Assembly (NCBI GenBank): GCA_003246455.1
Contig: QKAF01000099.1
Span: 1-35,668, forward strand
Direction of reading: 5' to 3'
Length of the DNA stretch: 35,668 bases
Origin: Bacteroidota bacterium
Lineage (GTDB): Bacteria > Bacteroidota > Ignavibacteria > SZUA-365
The notes beneath the pieces are model-generated. The model made no database searches. It was not told where the DNA came from and saw only the letters and a list, made by a program, of their open reading frames with translations. Shown piece by piece: positions 1 through 7,462 of the stretch (its first letter is position 1; each line of letters begins with the position of its first letter). The position numbers were made by a program, and so were the translations under genes.

Positions 1-144
1 GATGTATCCCCGATCCTCCAGCTTGCGCAGACGGTCGCTCGTCGCGGGCAGCGACAGCTTCACCACCTCCGCCAGCTCGCTGCGCTTGATGCGGCCGTTT
101 CTCTGCAGGGTGTCCAGGATCAGAATATCTAATTCGTCAAGCAT
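1..144 (-). CDS. Lrp/AsnC-family transcriptional regulator, N-terminal part
   Basis: The minus strand reads into the window edge from an ATG at 144, giving the first 48 residues. They begin MLDELDILILDTLQRNGRI and continue through a winged helix-turn-helix (about residues 4-48, with SELAEVVKLSLPATSDRLRKL as the recognition helix region). The opening 'LDxLDxxIL..Lq.nGR' followed by 'V.LS...S.RL.kLE..GyI' is the classic DNA-binding half of Lrp/AsnC regulators. These sense amino acids through a C-terminal RAM domain, which here lies outside the window. Two palindromes lie 7-38 bases upstream of the start, as expected for autoregulation. An ArsR- or MarR-type reading is less likely given the start pattern. 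Confidence 0.8.
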   Translation of the reverse strand, partial: MLDELDILILDTLQRNGRIKRSELAEVVKLSLPATSDRLRKLEDRGYI

Positions 145-150
145 CGCAAG

Positions 151-182
151 CCTTAATAACTAAGGTATATTTTGCAATATAC
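151..182. promoter_or_regulatory. Adjacent palindromes upstream of the Lrp-type gene (candidate autoregulatory operator)
   Basis: Two perfect inverted repeats abut. CCTTA-N5-TAAGG lies at 151-165 and GTATATT-N4-AATATAC at 165-182. They are AT-rich in a GC-rich genome and begin 7 bases upstream of the ATG at 144, where the promoter should lie. Lrp/AsnC proteins commonly bind such sites in their own promoters. The binding role is inferred. Confidence 0.5.
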
Positions 183-213
183 GACATTAATTTAGGCGAC
201 GCAAGAGGCCGGG

Positions 214-359
214 AGTAACCACAGATTACAGTGAGGGCAGAGATTGTTTTTTTAGGGGGGCGTCTTGAACATTCCGCACGACTATCGTTAAACACTGACT
301 GTTCGGACAGCTGGGCGTAAAACCGTCAATCTGCGTAATCCGTGAAATCTGTGGTTACT
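214..359. repeat. Inverted pair of a dispersed 'aatctgtggttact' repeat
   Basis: A 14-bp arm at 214-227 (agtaaccacagatt) is the exact reverse complement of 346-359. The right copy is preceded by a related degenerate block (aatctgcgtaatccgtga, 328-345). Similar 'cacagatt...gtaatccgtg' runs are, from memory, widespread dispersed repeats in many bacterial genomes. The right arm includes the stop codon (355-357) of the membrane-protein gene, so the repeat supplies the end of that gene. No flanking target-site duplication is visible. Confidence 0.6.
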
Positions 360-891
360 TTTCTCTGCGGATCAACTGGTACAGCCCCACGCCGACCATG
401 ACATAATAGCACCCGGCCATCAGGAAACCGCTGGCGGCGATGAGCCACCCCCAGGCGGGATCGTGATAGCGCACGAGCCACATGCCGCCGAAGGTGATGA
501 TGAGGCTCACGAAAGGTTCGACGATAAGGAAGGATTTGATTCCGGGCCGGATCCCGGTGCTGAGGGAGAAGATGGCCCCGGTGAGAAGGAAAAGCATGGA
601 GAGGGCGAGGACGTGGGTGTGCGTGAGGTTCAGCATTTCGGAGGGCGTTTTTTCATACTGGATTTCCTGGTCCGCGGGAAGTTCCTCGAGAGCCGTATCC
701 GTCGCCTCGCTGCCGCGAAATCGTTCGGCGATTCCGGATGGTGCCGCTCCCGTCGTATGGTCGACGAAGAATGCGCCGAGCGAAAAGCCGACCATTCCGG
801 TGATGAGAAACGCGGCGAACAGCTGGCGCATCGCACGCGGCAGTTCATGCAGCGCCGGCAGCGTCCCGAATGCAGATGATGTCGGTTTCAT
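355..891 (-). CDS. Four-helix membrane protein of unknown function
   Basis: This 178-residue protein is not recognised by family. Hydrophobic segments lie near residues 22-44, 92-112, 121-142 and 146-170. An acidic periplasmic-looking loop of about 45 residues sits between the first two, and a HTH motif with nearby Thr (LTHTHV) starts the second. A His-containing helix of this kind could bind heme or metal, but this is not shown. Its ATG at 891 overlaps the stop of the FMN-binding gene by four bases (ATGA), so the two are translationally coupled. It is the last gene of a porin/FMN-protein/membrane-protein operon. Its last codon and stop lie inside a dispersed repeat. Confidence 0.75.
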   Translation of the reverse strand: MKPTSSAFGTLPALHELPRAMRQLFAAFLITGMVGFSLGAFFVDHTTGAAPSGIAERFRGSEATDTALEELPADQEIQYEKTPSEMLNLTHTHVLALSMLFLLTGAIFSLSTGIRPGIKSFLIVEPFVSLIITFGGMWLVRYHDPAWGWLIAASGFLMAGCYYVMVGVGLYQLIRREK

Positions 892-1448
892 TTCCTTTCC
901 CGTTCCTCCAATGTGCCCCGCTGCTGCAGGAAGTGGTACAATGTTGCGAGCGCATGCGCTCCGCTGGTCACGGATCGGCTGCTGATCGTCGCTCCGCTGA
1001 TGTTGCGGATATCGCGCCCGATGCTGATCGGATCGCCGTGCTTTTTCCCCTCGAACTGCCGGCGGAAGGTCTCGGACTGCACTTCGCCGCCGTGGGATTC
1101 CCGGTACTTGAGAATTTCGAGGGCGAGAATGCCATGCTTCCCGTCGAAGGCGACGGCATACGTGATGGGACGCGCTTTCCCTTTGACGTTGTCGACGAGA
1201 ATCGTGCCGGCGGACTTCCCTTCTTTCTCCACCAGGTAGGCATGAACGTCAGCCCAGGGATGTTTCACTCCGTTCGCTTCGTTGAGTTTCGCGACGTCTT
1301 CGGCGGTGAGGGAAATCCTGATGTCCTGGACCGATGCGCCCTTTCCGTACAGAGTCACAGAAAGGGCGTCAAGCTGCTGCCGGGACTGCCCGAAGGCGGT
1401 CCCGGCACACAGCACAAGGATGAAAATGATCTGTTTAGAAAAAGGCAT
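888..1448 (-). CDS. Exported FMN-binding domain protein
   Basis: From the ATG at 1448 this is a 186-residue protein with a signal peptide (MPFSKQIIFILVLCAGTAFG, cleavage near residue 20) and a C-terminal FMN-binding domain of the NqrC/RnfG type. The signature is SGATISS near residue 148, where the Thr would carry covalent FMN added by ApbE. The usual Asp three residues before the SGAT Ser is Arg here, with Asp three further upstream, so flavinylation is likely but not certain. No apbE gene is in the window. The start overlaps the end of the porin gene by 14 bases. An upstream ATG at 1586 would lie wholly inside the porin gene and adds no signal sequence, so it is not used. Inferred role: periplasmic electron carrier or sensor. 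Confidence 0.75.
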   Translation of the reverse strand: MPFSKQIIFILVLCAGTAFGQSRQQLDALSVTLYGKGASVQDIRISLTAEDVAKLNEANGVKHPWADVHAYLVEKEGKSAGTILVDNVKGKARPITYAVAFDGKHGILALEILKYRESHGGEVQSETFRRQFEGKKHGDPISIGRDIRNISGATISSRSVTSGAHALATLYHFLQQRGTLEERERK

Positions 1449-2544
1449 AGCCGATACCGGCGTTGAACTGTCCTTTCGGATCGGCATCACGCGCATCGTC
1501 GAACAGCTGGTAGTCGATTTTGAAGGCGACATCGGGGACGGGCTTGTAGGTGATGCCCGCGGTGATCTCCGTACGGTCGTACGCATCGTTGGGGCTGAAG
1601 CCGGTCACGTCGGCCTGCGTGTTGTATTTCTCGTACCTGCCGAAGAGGAAAAGCTGCTGTGCGCTGCTCTGCGCGATATGCGGAAGGATATTGTAGGCCG
1701 CTTCGAGATACCACCCGTTCAGATTGTCCGCGACCCCCTTGTCGTAGGCAGCATTGATCTTGTCCGCATCGGAAATGCTGATCGTCGCCGCTTCACCGCG
1801 GAGTGCCAGATTCCCGATACCGTACTGCACGTCTCCGGAGAGCAGGGTCACGGTACCGTCGCCGAGGGAGGCGTTTCCTCCGGTGGTCGCGCCGGTGAAA
1901 AACGATCCGCCGATGGAGAGTCCGAGAATCGGAAGGTACTCCACGCGTCCCGTCAGCGCCATGTCGGCCGTGGAGGAGAGAATCCCCTTCTGACGGGCAC
2001 CGCGAAGACCGCTCGACCCGGAAAGCCCCTCCGCCGCAAGGCTGCTCATCACGTACAGCTGGTAATTCAGGTTATGAACGGGAGAGCCGAAGATTCCGGC
2101 TCCCGCCTCACGCCAGGTGGTGGGGATCAGGTTGCGGTGATAATTCGGGCGTTCGACGCCGTGGAAGGTCGGGGGTTCGTGATATTCGTTGATGAGCGAA
2201 ACCGGGACCAGGAGAATACCGGCGCGGACTCCGATGGCATCCGAAGGACGCAGTTCGATGTACGCCTGCTCGAGCGACAGTTCACCGGAATTTTCCTCGG
2301 GTCCGACGAACGTATGCTCGACCTCGAGTTCCGAGGTGAAGCTCACCCAGTCATTGAACTGGTGGTTGACATACAGGACGAAGCGATGAAAATCCAGCAC
2401 GCCCTTGGTGTGGCCTTCCGGCTCATTGTAATGCAGTTCACCGTATCCCCCGATACTGGTGGAGGACTCCTGCCCGTATGCGGGCCCTGCGGCGATCACT
2501 GCCGCAAAAAGAAGAGTGCTGAAAGTGAGAATCGAACGTTTCAT
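1435..2544 (-). CDS. Outer-membrane porin-like beta-barrel protein
   Basis: This protein has 369 residues from the ATG at 2544, which has GGAG about 8 bases upstream; an ATG four codons earlier is less well placed. A Sec signal peptide (MKRSILTFSTLLFAAVIAAGPAYG) is followed by alternating amphipathic strands rich in Tyr, Gly and acidic residues. The protein ends in FF (GIGYAFF), the terminal aromatic expected of outer-membrane barrels. The early segment 'GGYGELHYNEPEGH' and the central 'RPNYHRNLIPTTWREAG' resemble phosphate-selective (OprO/P-like) porin relatives. It heads the operon with the FMN-binding and membrane proteins. The substrate is unknown. Confidence 0.75.
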   Translation of the reverse strand: MKRSILTFSTLLFAAVIAAGPAYGQESSTSIGGYGELHYNEPEGHTKGVLDFHRFVLYVNHQFNDWVSFTSELEVEHTFVGPEENSGELSLEQAYIELRPSDAIGVRAGILLVPVSLINEYHEPPTFHGVERPNYHRNLIPTTWREAGAGIFGSPVHNLNYQLYVMSSLAAEGLSGSSGLRGARQKGILSSTADMALTGRVEYLPILGLSIGGSFFTGATTGGNASLGDGTVTLLSGDVQYGIGNLALRGEAATISISDADKINAAYDKGVADNLNGWYLEAAYNILPHIAQSSAQQLFLFGRYEKYNTQADVTGFSPNDAYDRTEITAGITYKPVPDVAFKIDYQLFDDARDADPKGQFNAGIGYAFF

Positions 2545-2561
2545 ATGAAGCTCCAAAAAAA

Positions 2562-2588
2562 ACCAAATGTTAGTTAATTAGATTTGGT
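2562..2588. promoter_or_regulatory. Palindrome in the porin promoter (candidate operator)
   Basis: ACCAAAT (2562-2568) and ATTTGGT (2582-2588) are exact inverted arms around a 13-base AT-rich core, 18-44 bases upstream of the porin ATG. On the plus strand the right arm also contains TAGATTTG (2579-2586), which fits the Bacteroidetes -7 consensus TAnnTTTG. It could belong to a divergent promoter for the peptidase, although no clear -33 element accompanies it. The site could bind a regulator of either gene. Confidence 0.4.
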
Positions 2589-2790
2589 ATAAATAAACAT
2601 AAGATCTCGATTCCTAAAAAACAACCCCCGTACCCGAATATTTTCCGCGCACTGACCTGAGAGCCGAAACGTGCATGATTCGCGTGTACGAGCCTCCGCA
2701 CCACGGGGTCCCCGCTCCTTTTCCCATTGCTCCGCATCCTATAGCACAATAGATTACATGAATATCCTTTCGCCTTCACCGGAGATAACC

Positions 2791-5496
2791 ATGAAGCTGT
2801 TCCGAACCGTGTTAGTACTCACGCTGCTCCTTCCGACTTTATCCGTTCTGGGGCAGGATGCCGAACATCAGGCCCTGCACGAAATCGAACTGCGCCGCTA
2901 CGCTCAGCTGGCGAAGCGTGCGGAGCACGTATCCGCCGCCGCCGAGCAGTACGACGTCCATTACTACCGCCTCGACATCAATCTCCCCTACGATCCTGTG
3001 GCGCGTTTCGGCGGCAGCGTTGTGATGGGACTCACGAGTCTGGTCGACGGCCTCGACGTTCTGGAATACAATCTCGGCACCGGGGCGCGTCTCGACAGTG
3101 TGGTCGTGCGCGGGAATAAAATCGACGCCTCGTCGCTCACGCGCAGCGTGGATGTCCTGGCGGTGACGCTGCCGTTTTCCCTGCAGAAAGGGGAGCAGCT
3201 TGACGTCACCACCTACTACTCCTTCGCATACGCGGGAAGCGCCATCGACGTGACTAACGTCAACAACGTCGACCTCGGGAAGCAGATTCTGAGCATCGCA
3301 TCGCAGGCCGAGCCGTACGACGCGCGGAACTGGTGGCCCTGCAAGGACGACCCTGCGGACAAGGCGGATTCGGTGGACCTGGTGTACACGACGACGGAGA
3401 ACGTCTTTCCCGTCGGCAACGGCGTGATGACAGCCGATGTCAACAACGGTGACGGCACGCGGACGGTGACCTGGAAAACGCGCTACCCGATCGTGACTTA
3501 CCTCGTCATGGTCGCCGCGGCGGAGTATAATTCCCGCGAACGCACGTTCACTTACGGCGGCTATGACATGCCCTTCGGCAGCTGGTGGTACGGCATGTCC
3601 GCCACGAACATGGCCACGCACGAACTGACCGCGCTCGAAGGTCTGCAGGTCTACTCCGACATGTTCATCCCCTACCCCTTCATCAAGGAGAAATACGGGA
3701 TGGCAGAGTACGAGTGGGGCGGCGCGATGGAGCATCAGACGGTGACCTCGATGGGCTTCTACGGCACGGGCGTGGTGGTGCATGAACTCATGCATCAGTG
3801 GTTCGGCGACAAGGTCACCTGCGCCACGTTCGAACACATCTGGCTGAATGAGGGTTGGGCCACGTATGGCGAGGCGCTCTTCTACGAGGCGCAGGGCGGT
3901 CCCGAGGCACGGAAGGCGGAGATGTCGACGACGATGTATTTCGGACCGGGCACCATTTTCGTCCACGATCCGGAAAACAATCCCAACCTGATCTTCAGCG
4001 GCTCGCTCAGCTACAACAAGGCATCGTGGGTCGTCCATATGCTGCGCGGAGTCATGGGAGACGACAAGTTCTTCCCCGCCGTGCGCAAGTATCTCGGCGG
4101 CGAGGACCTCTCCACCTACCGCAGCGTCACGACCGAGGAATTCCAGGGATTCATGGAGGCGGAATACGGCGCCAGCCTTGACTGGTTTTTCCAGGAATGG
4201 ATTTACGGAGAATATTTCCCGACCTATGAAATGGACTGGGATGCAGTCGAAAACGGCGGGACATACGATTTCACCTTGAATGTCGGGCAGCTGTACCAGG
4301 GTGAGCGCCAGATGTTCACCATGCCGATCCCGGTATACATCCGCTTCGCCGACGGCAGCGACACGACGGTGACGGTGTGGAACGATCAGGCGGTGCAGCA
4401 GTGGTCGTACAATTTCGCCGGACAGCCGGAGTCGGTGCAGATCGATCCCGACAACTGGATCCTCAAGCGCGTTTCCGAGAAGATCAAGAATCCGACGTTC
4501 GACAGGGGCATCCTGATCGTCAACGGCGTCGACTGGGGCGAAACAGCATACAGCGCGGATCTCGAAGCCGCGTTCGCCGACAGCGTCTACAGCGGCGGCC
4601 TCCCCTACACGCTGTGGGACCTCTTCCCGCAGAACAGCGGCAGCTACCCCGCGGGCGTTCCCGAGCCCATCGGCAGCGGCGCGGTGCCGGGAAGCGTGCT
4701 CGGCCGCTACTGCACGGTCGTGTGGCTCGGCAACGTGTATAACGGTGACGAGAGCGCCTGGGCCAATACCTCCATGCTCGGATATCTGAAGGCCGGCGGC
4801 AACGTGCTGCTCATCACCCGCATGGGCACGGTCTTCGTCACCGAGGAATTCCGGCAATTCCTCGGCATTACCTGGGCAGGGAATTTCGTGACCGCGAACA
4901 ACTGCACCGCCAACCTGGCGTCGCTGTTCGATATGCCGTTCACCGGCGAGCAGAACCTGGTGAACACCTTCAACACCACGCTTCAGCGGCCCGAGAATGA
5001 GCTGCTCTTCACCGAGGCCGAGTCCTTCCCGCAGCCGCGGGGTATCGGCGTCTGGGGCAAGCCGATGGACTTCGGAGACGGCGAAAGCGGCCATATGATG
5101 TACATCGGGCTGCGTCCGTACCGCATCGATCGTGATGTTCTGAAGAGCAACATGGCGACGCTCCTGAATGAGCTGCCCTGCGTCTCGGTAAATGATGTGG
5201 ACGACGTTCCGACCGCCGTCACGGGTCTCGCACTCGAGTCCGGTTATCCGAATCCCCTGCGCGGCGGCGATACAGGGACCCTGCGCTTCCGTATCGGCTC
5301 AGACAACAGTGCGCCCGTTTCGCTTCGCGTTCACGATATGCTCGGGCGCACGGTGCGGAACATTGCTTCGGGCTTTTATCCCGCGGGAACGCACGACGTG
5401 CGATTCAACAGCAATGGCCTCCCCGCCGGCGTCTACACCCTGACGCTCACCCAGGGACTCCAGACCGCATCGCGCCTCATGGTCATCGTGGAGTAA
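2791..5496 (+). CDS. Secreted M1-family metallopeptidase with T9SS sorting domain
   Basis: This protein has 901 residues from the ATG at 2791, preceded by GGAG; a longer reading to 2671 adds only a non-signal tail. A signal peptide (residues 1-21) is followed by the M1 N-terminal beta domain and the zinc site HELMH (331-335) with the third ligand in NEGW (Glu354). That gives the exact HExxH-x18-E spacing of gluzincins. The substrate-binding GAMEN motif is GAMEH (311-315). Tyr408 is a candidate for the catalytic Tyr. Residues of about 570-790 form a non-M1 segment opening with GILIVNGVDWGE that looks alpha/beta, perhaps glutamine-amidotransferase or ThuA-like. The last roughly 80 residues (YPNPL... 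to ...LPAGVYTLTL...) are a type A T9SS sorting domain. Expected role: extracellular peptide degradation. Confidence 0.9.
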   Translation: MKLFRTVLVLTLLLPTLSVLGQDAEHQALHEIELRRYAQLAKRAEHVSAAAEQYDVHYYRLDINLPYDPVARFGGSVVMGLTSLVDGLDVLEYNLGTGARLDSVVVRGNKIDASSLTRSVDVLAVTLPFSLQKGEQLDVTTYYSFAYAGSAIDVTNVNNVDLGKQILSIASQAEPYDARNWWPCKDDPADKADSVDLVYTTTENVFPVGNGVMTADVNNGDGTRTVTWKTRYPIVTYLVMVAAAEYNSRERTFTYGGYDMPFGSWWYGMSATNMATHELTALEGLQVYSDMFIPYPFIKEKYGMAEYEWGGAMEHQTVTSMGFYGTGVVVHELMHQWFGDKVTCATFEHIWLNEGWATYGEALFYEAQGGPEARKAEMSTTMYFGPGTIFVHDPENNPNLIFSGSLSYNKASWVVHMLRGVMGDDKFFPAVRKYLGGEDLSTYRSVTTEEFQGFMEAEYGASLDWFFQEWIYGEYFPTYEMDWDAVENGGTYDFTLNVGQLYQGERQMFTMPIPVYIRFADGSDTTVTVWNDQAVQQWSYNFAGQPESVQIDPDNWILKRVSEKIKNPTFDRGILIVNGVDWGETAYSADLEAAFADSVYSGGLPYTLWDLFPQNSGSYPAGVPEPIGSGAVPGSVLGRYCTVVWLGNVYNGDESAWANTSMLGYLKAGGNVLLITRMGTVFVTEEFRQFLGITWAGNFVTANNCTANLASLFDMPFTGEQNLVNTFNTTLQRPENELLFTEAESFPQPRGIGVWGKPMDFGDGESGHMMYIGLRPYRIDRDVLKSNMATLLNELPCVSVNDVDDVPTAVTGLALESGYPNPLRGGDTGTLRFRIGSDNSAPVSLRVHDMLGRTVRNIASGFYPAGTHDVRFNSNGLPAGVYTLTLTQGLQTASRLMVIVE

Positions 5497-5498
5497 CA

Positions 5499-5538
5499 CA
5501 CGGCACAAAGCCTCGAAGGCACAAAGACACGAGACTGG
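5499..5538 (+). repeat. Dispersed 'cacaaag' periodic repeat, left copy
   Basis: The run contains gcacaaag, cctcgaag, gcacaaag and acacgag, a degenerate 8-9 base periodicity (cacaaag/cacgaag). It is the inverted counterpart of the block at 5591-5630. Such 'cacgaaggcacaaag' runs are, from memory, frequent intergenic repeats in many bacterial phyla. It begins 3 bases after the peptidase stop codon. Confidence 0.55.
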
Positions 5539-5546
5539 ACTAAACG

Positions 5547-5581
5547 AAAAGGTCCGTCAGCATAATGCCGACGGACCTTTT
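5547..5581. terminator. Bidirectional intrinsic terminator
   Basis: AAAA-GGTCCGTC (5547-5558) pairs with GACGGACC-TTTT (5570-5581). The inner bases GCA/TGC extend the stem. The A-run on one side and T-run on the other let it work on both strands. That suits its place between the convergent peptidase gene and the end of the long respiratory operon. Confidence 0.85.
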
Positions 5582-5590
5582 CTCATTTCA

Positions 5591-5630
5591 CAGTGTCTTC
5601 GCGTCTTTGTGTCTTTGTGTCGAGCAGTCT
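5591..5630 (-). repeat. Dispersed 'cacaaag' periodic repeat, right copy
   Basis: The minus strand reads cgacacaaagacacaaag then acgcgaagacac, the same periodic unit as 5499-5538 but inverted, so the pair brackets the terminator. It ends 2 bases before the ActF stop codon. Confidence 0.55.
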
Positions 5631-5631
5631 C

Positions 5632-6801
5632 TTACCGGGCTTCGGGGAGGAAGGGATCGTTGACAGGGACGGCGTGATGCCGGCGGAACTGCCAGGCAGT
5701 CGCGAGAATGAATATTCCGCCCAGTGCGATGACCGGCGCGAATTCCATCCATCCCAGCGTGACGGTATCGTGACTGAAGTTCGGCATCACCAGCCAGTAC
5801 ATGTCGAGGAGATGCGCGAACAGGAGAATCACCGCCCCGGCGAGCAGGGTATTGAGATTGCGCTTGGCGTCCTCGGAAAGCAGCAGGATAAGGGGAACGA
5901 TGAAGTGGATCACGAGAAGCAGCAGCGATACGACTCCCCATCCATTCGCGAAACGATGGGTGAAGAATATCGTTTCCTCCGGGAGATCGGCATACCAGAT
6001 CAGGATGTACTGGGAAAAGGCGATGTACGCCCAGAACACGTTGAAGGCGAACAGCAGCTTCCCGAGATCATGCATCCGGTCCGACGTGAGCCAGTCGGTC
6101 AGCAGCCCCGCCCGCACCAGGAACACCGCGATGATGGTAATCACCGCCAGCGCTCCGACGAGCGACGCGGAGAAATAGTATACGCCGAAAATCGTGCTGA
6201 ACCAGTGCGGATACAGGGACATCAGCAGGTCGAATGCCGCGAACGTGATCGTCACGCCGTAGAAAATCGTGATCGGGGCGCTGAGCACCCAGTTGCGGCG
6301 GGTGGGAACGATATCGGTCCGCTTGTCCTGCCGAAACGAATTTCCCACGATGACGAAGTACATCACCACCCAGATGCCGATGTACACGAACAGCCGCGTA
6401 ATGAAAAAGGGAACATTCAGCCAGGCCTGCTTGCCGGCGAGCACGACGTCACCCGGTTCGGGATGCACCCAGTGATGATACAGATCCCCGACGCCGAAAA
6501 CGATCGGCAGCACGAGGACGGCGAGCAGTACCGTGAAGCCGCCGGTGAGTTCCGGGATGCGCCGGACGGCGACACTCCACCCCGAGCGCGTCAGGAACTG
6601 CAGCATGCTGAAGAAAACGCTCGTGACGCCGATGCCGCCCCAGAACACGAATGCCAGCAGGTAGTCGAAGAGAAATCGGTGCATGTCCATCATCGCCGCA
6701 GCCACGCTGAGCGCGATGCCGACCGCGGCGGTTGCCGCGCCGATCAGCTGAAGGCGTTTGACGAAGGTGGTTTCCGCGAGAAGTGTGTTGCTCATATCCA
6801 T
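5632..6801 (-). CDS. actF: Alternative complex III subunit ActF (NrfD-like quinol:cytochrome c oxidoreductase membrane subunit)
   Basis: A 389-residue polytopic protein with about ten transmembrane segments, starting at the ATG at 6801 with GGAGG eight bases upstream. It is the smaller of two quinol-oxidoreductase membrane subunits of ACIII (the other is ActC). In ACIII structures these resemble NrfD/PsrC, and ActC is thought to hold the quinol site. Charged residues within helices, such as the paired His in 'VGDLYHHWVHPEPGD', are the sort used for quinol or proton handling. It is the last gene of the respiratory operon, two bases after the ActE stop, and is followed by the shared terminator. 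Confidence 0.88.
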   Translation of the reverse strand: MDMSNTLLAETTFVKRLQLIGAATAAVGIALSVAAAMMDMHRFLFDYLLAFVFWGGIGVTSVFFSMLQFLTRSGWSVAVRRIPELTGGFTVLLAVLVLPIVFGVGDLYHHWVHPEPGDVVLAGKQAWLNVPFFITRLFVYIGIWVVMYFVIVGNSFRQDKRTDIVPTRRNWVLSAPITIFYGVTITFAAFDLLMSLYPHWFSTIFGVYYFSASLVGALAVITIIAVFLVRAGLLTDWLTSDRMHDLGKLLFAFNVFWAYIAFSQYILIWYADLPEETIFFTHRFANGWGVVSLLLLVIHFIVPLILLLSEDAKRNLNTLLAGAVILLFAHLLDMYWLVMPNFSHDTVTLGWMEFAPVIALGGIFILATAWQFRRHHAVPVNDPFLPEAR

Positions 6802-6802
6802 G

Positions 6803-7462
6803 TTAGTTTCCTCCCGTCGCCCTGGCGGCGGAAGCAGTGTCCGTGACAGCCGCCGTGGCGGCCGGGGCGTTTTCAGGGTACTTCAGCGGCGCCTTCTGCA
6901 GTTCGCGGACATAATTGACGATCGCCCAGCGGTCCTCGGGTTTGATCTTGTCCGCGTAGCCGGGCATGATGTTCTGTCCCGCGCTGATGACATGGAAGAT
7001 GTGCGCGTCGGAATAGCTTTTCGCATTCGCGCCCGCGAGATTGGGCGGCTTCTGCAGGCCCTTGCGCACCACTTCGGTGGTGTCCTGCCCGCTGACCGAA
7101 TGACAGGGCGAGCAGAATGCATTGAAGCGGTTCTTCCCTCTTGCGAGCACGTCCCTGTTCCCCGCAACGGGATTGGTCAGTTCGGCCTCCGCCTCCTGGA
7201 ACGTGGTGTACGGGTACAGGCTGCCGTTTCGGGGCACGGTGCCCGGCACGTGATCGCGCATCGTTTTCCGGTCGGCGAAAAATGTGCTCGGCTGCTGTGC
7301 CCCGACTTTCGTCTGGTACTGCATGTCGTAGCGGATCTGCATCGGCGGCTCCGTCGAGCGCAGCGCCTGGAAGTCGTTTCCGGCCCACAGGATAAAGAGC
7401 ACCACGACAATGATACCGGCCGTGGCCAGCGTGAAATAGAGCGGACGCTTATTCTTCATCAT
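6803..7462 (-). CDS. actE: Alternative complex III subunit ActE (membrane-anchored monoheme cytochrome c)
   Basis: This protein has 219 residues. One N-terminal transmembrane helix (about 8-28) anchors a periplasmic cytochrome c domain with a single heme site CSPCH (Cys117, Cys120, His121). NIMPGY downstream offers a candidate axial Met. The only Cys residues are those of the heme site, so there is no lipobox; some ACIII ActE proteins are instead lipid-anchored. The start is uncertain: ATG codons at 7462 and 7459 overlap the ActD stop, while a GTG at 7489 with GGAG upstream would add nine residues. It should pass electrons from the ActB/ActA chain or to a soluble acceptor, as in other ACIII. 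Confidence 0.88.
   Translation of the reverse strand: MMKNKRPLYFTLATAGIIVVVLFILWAGNDFQALRSTEPPMQIRYDMQYQTKVGAQQPSTFFADRKTMRDHVPGTVPRNGSLYPYTTFQEAEAELTNPVAGNRDVLARGKNRFNAFCSPCHSVSGQDTTEVVRKGLQKPPNLAGANAKSYSDAHIFHVISAGQNIMPGYADKIKPEDRWAIVNYVRELQKAPLKYPENAPAATAAVTDTASAARATGGN

Noticed and set aside
214-359. A MITE or insertion sequence
   Set aside because: Inverted ends exist, but no target-site duplication, transposase remnant or internal structure was seen, so a dispersed-repeat pair is the safer call.
2839-5094. A 751-codon open frame antisense to the M1 peptidase
   Set aside because: It is an antisense shadow in GC-rich DNA. It has no recognisable domain, and the plus strand has signal peptide, zinc site and sorting domain.
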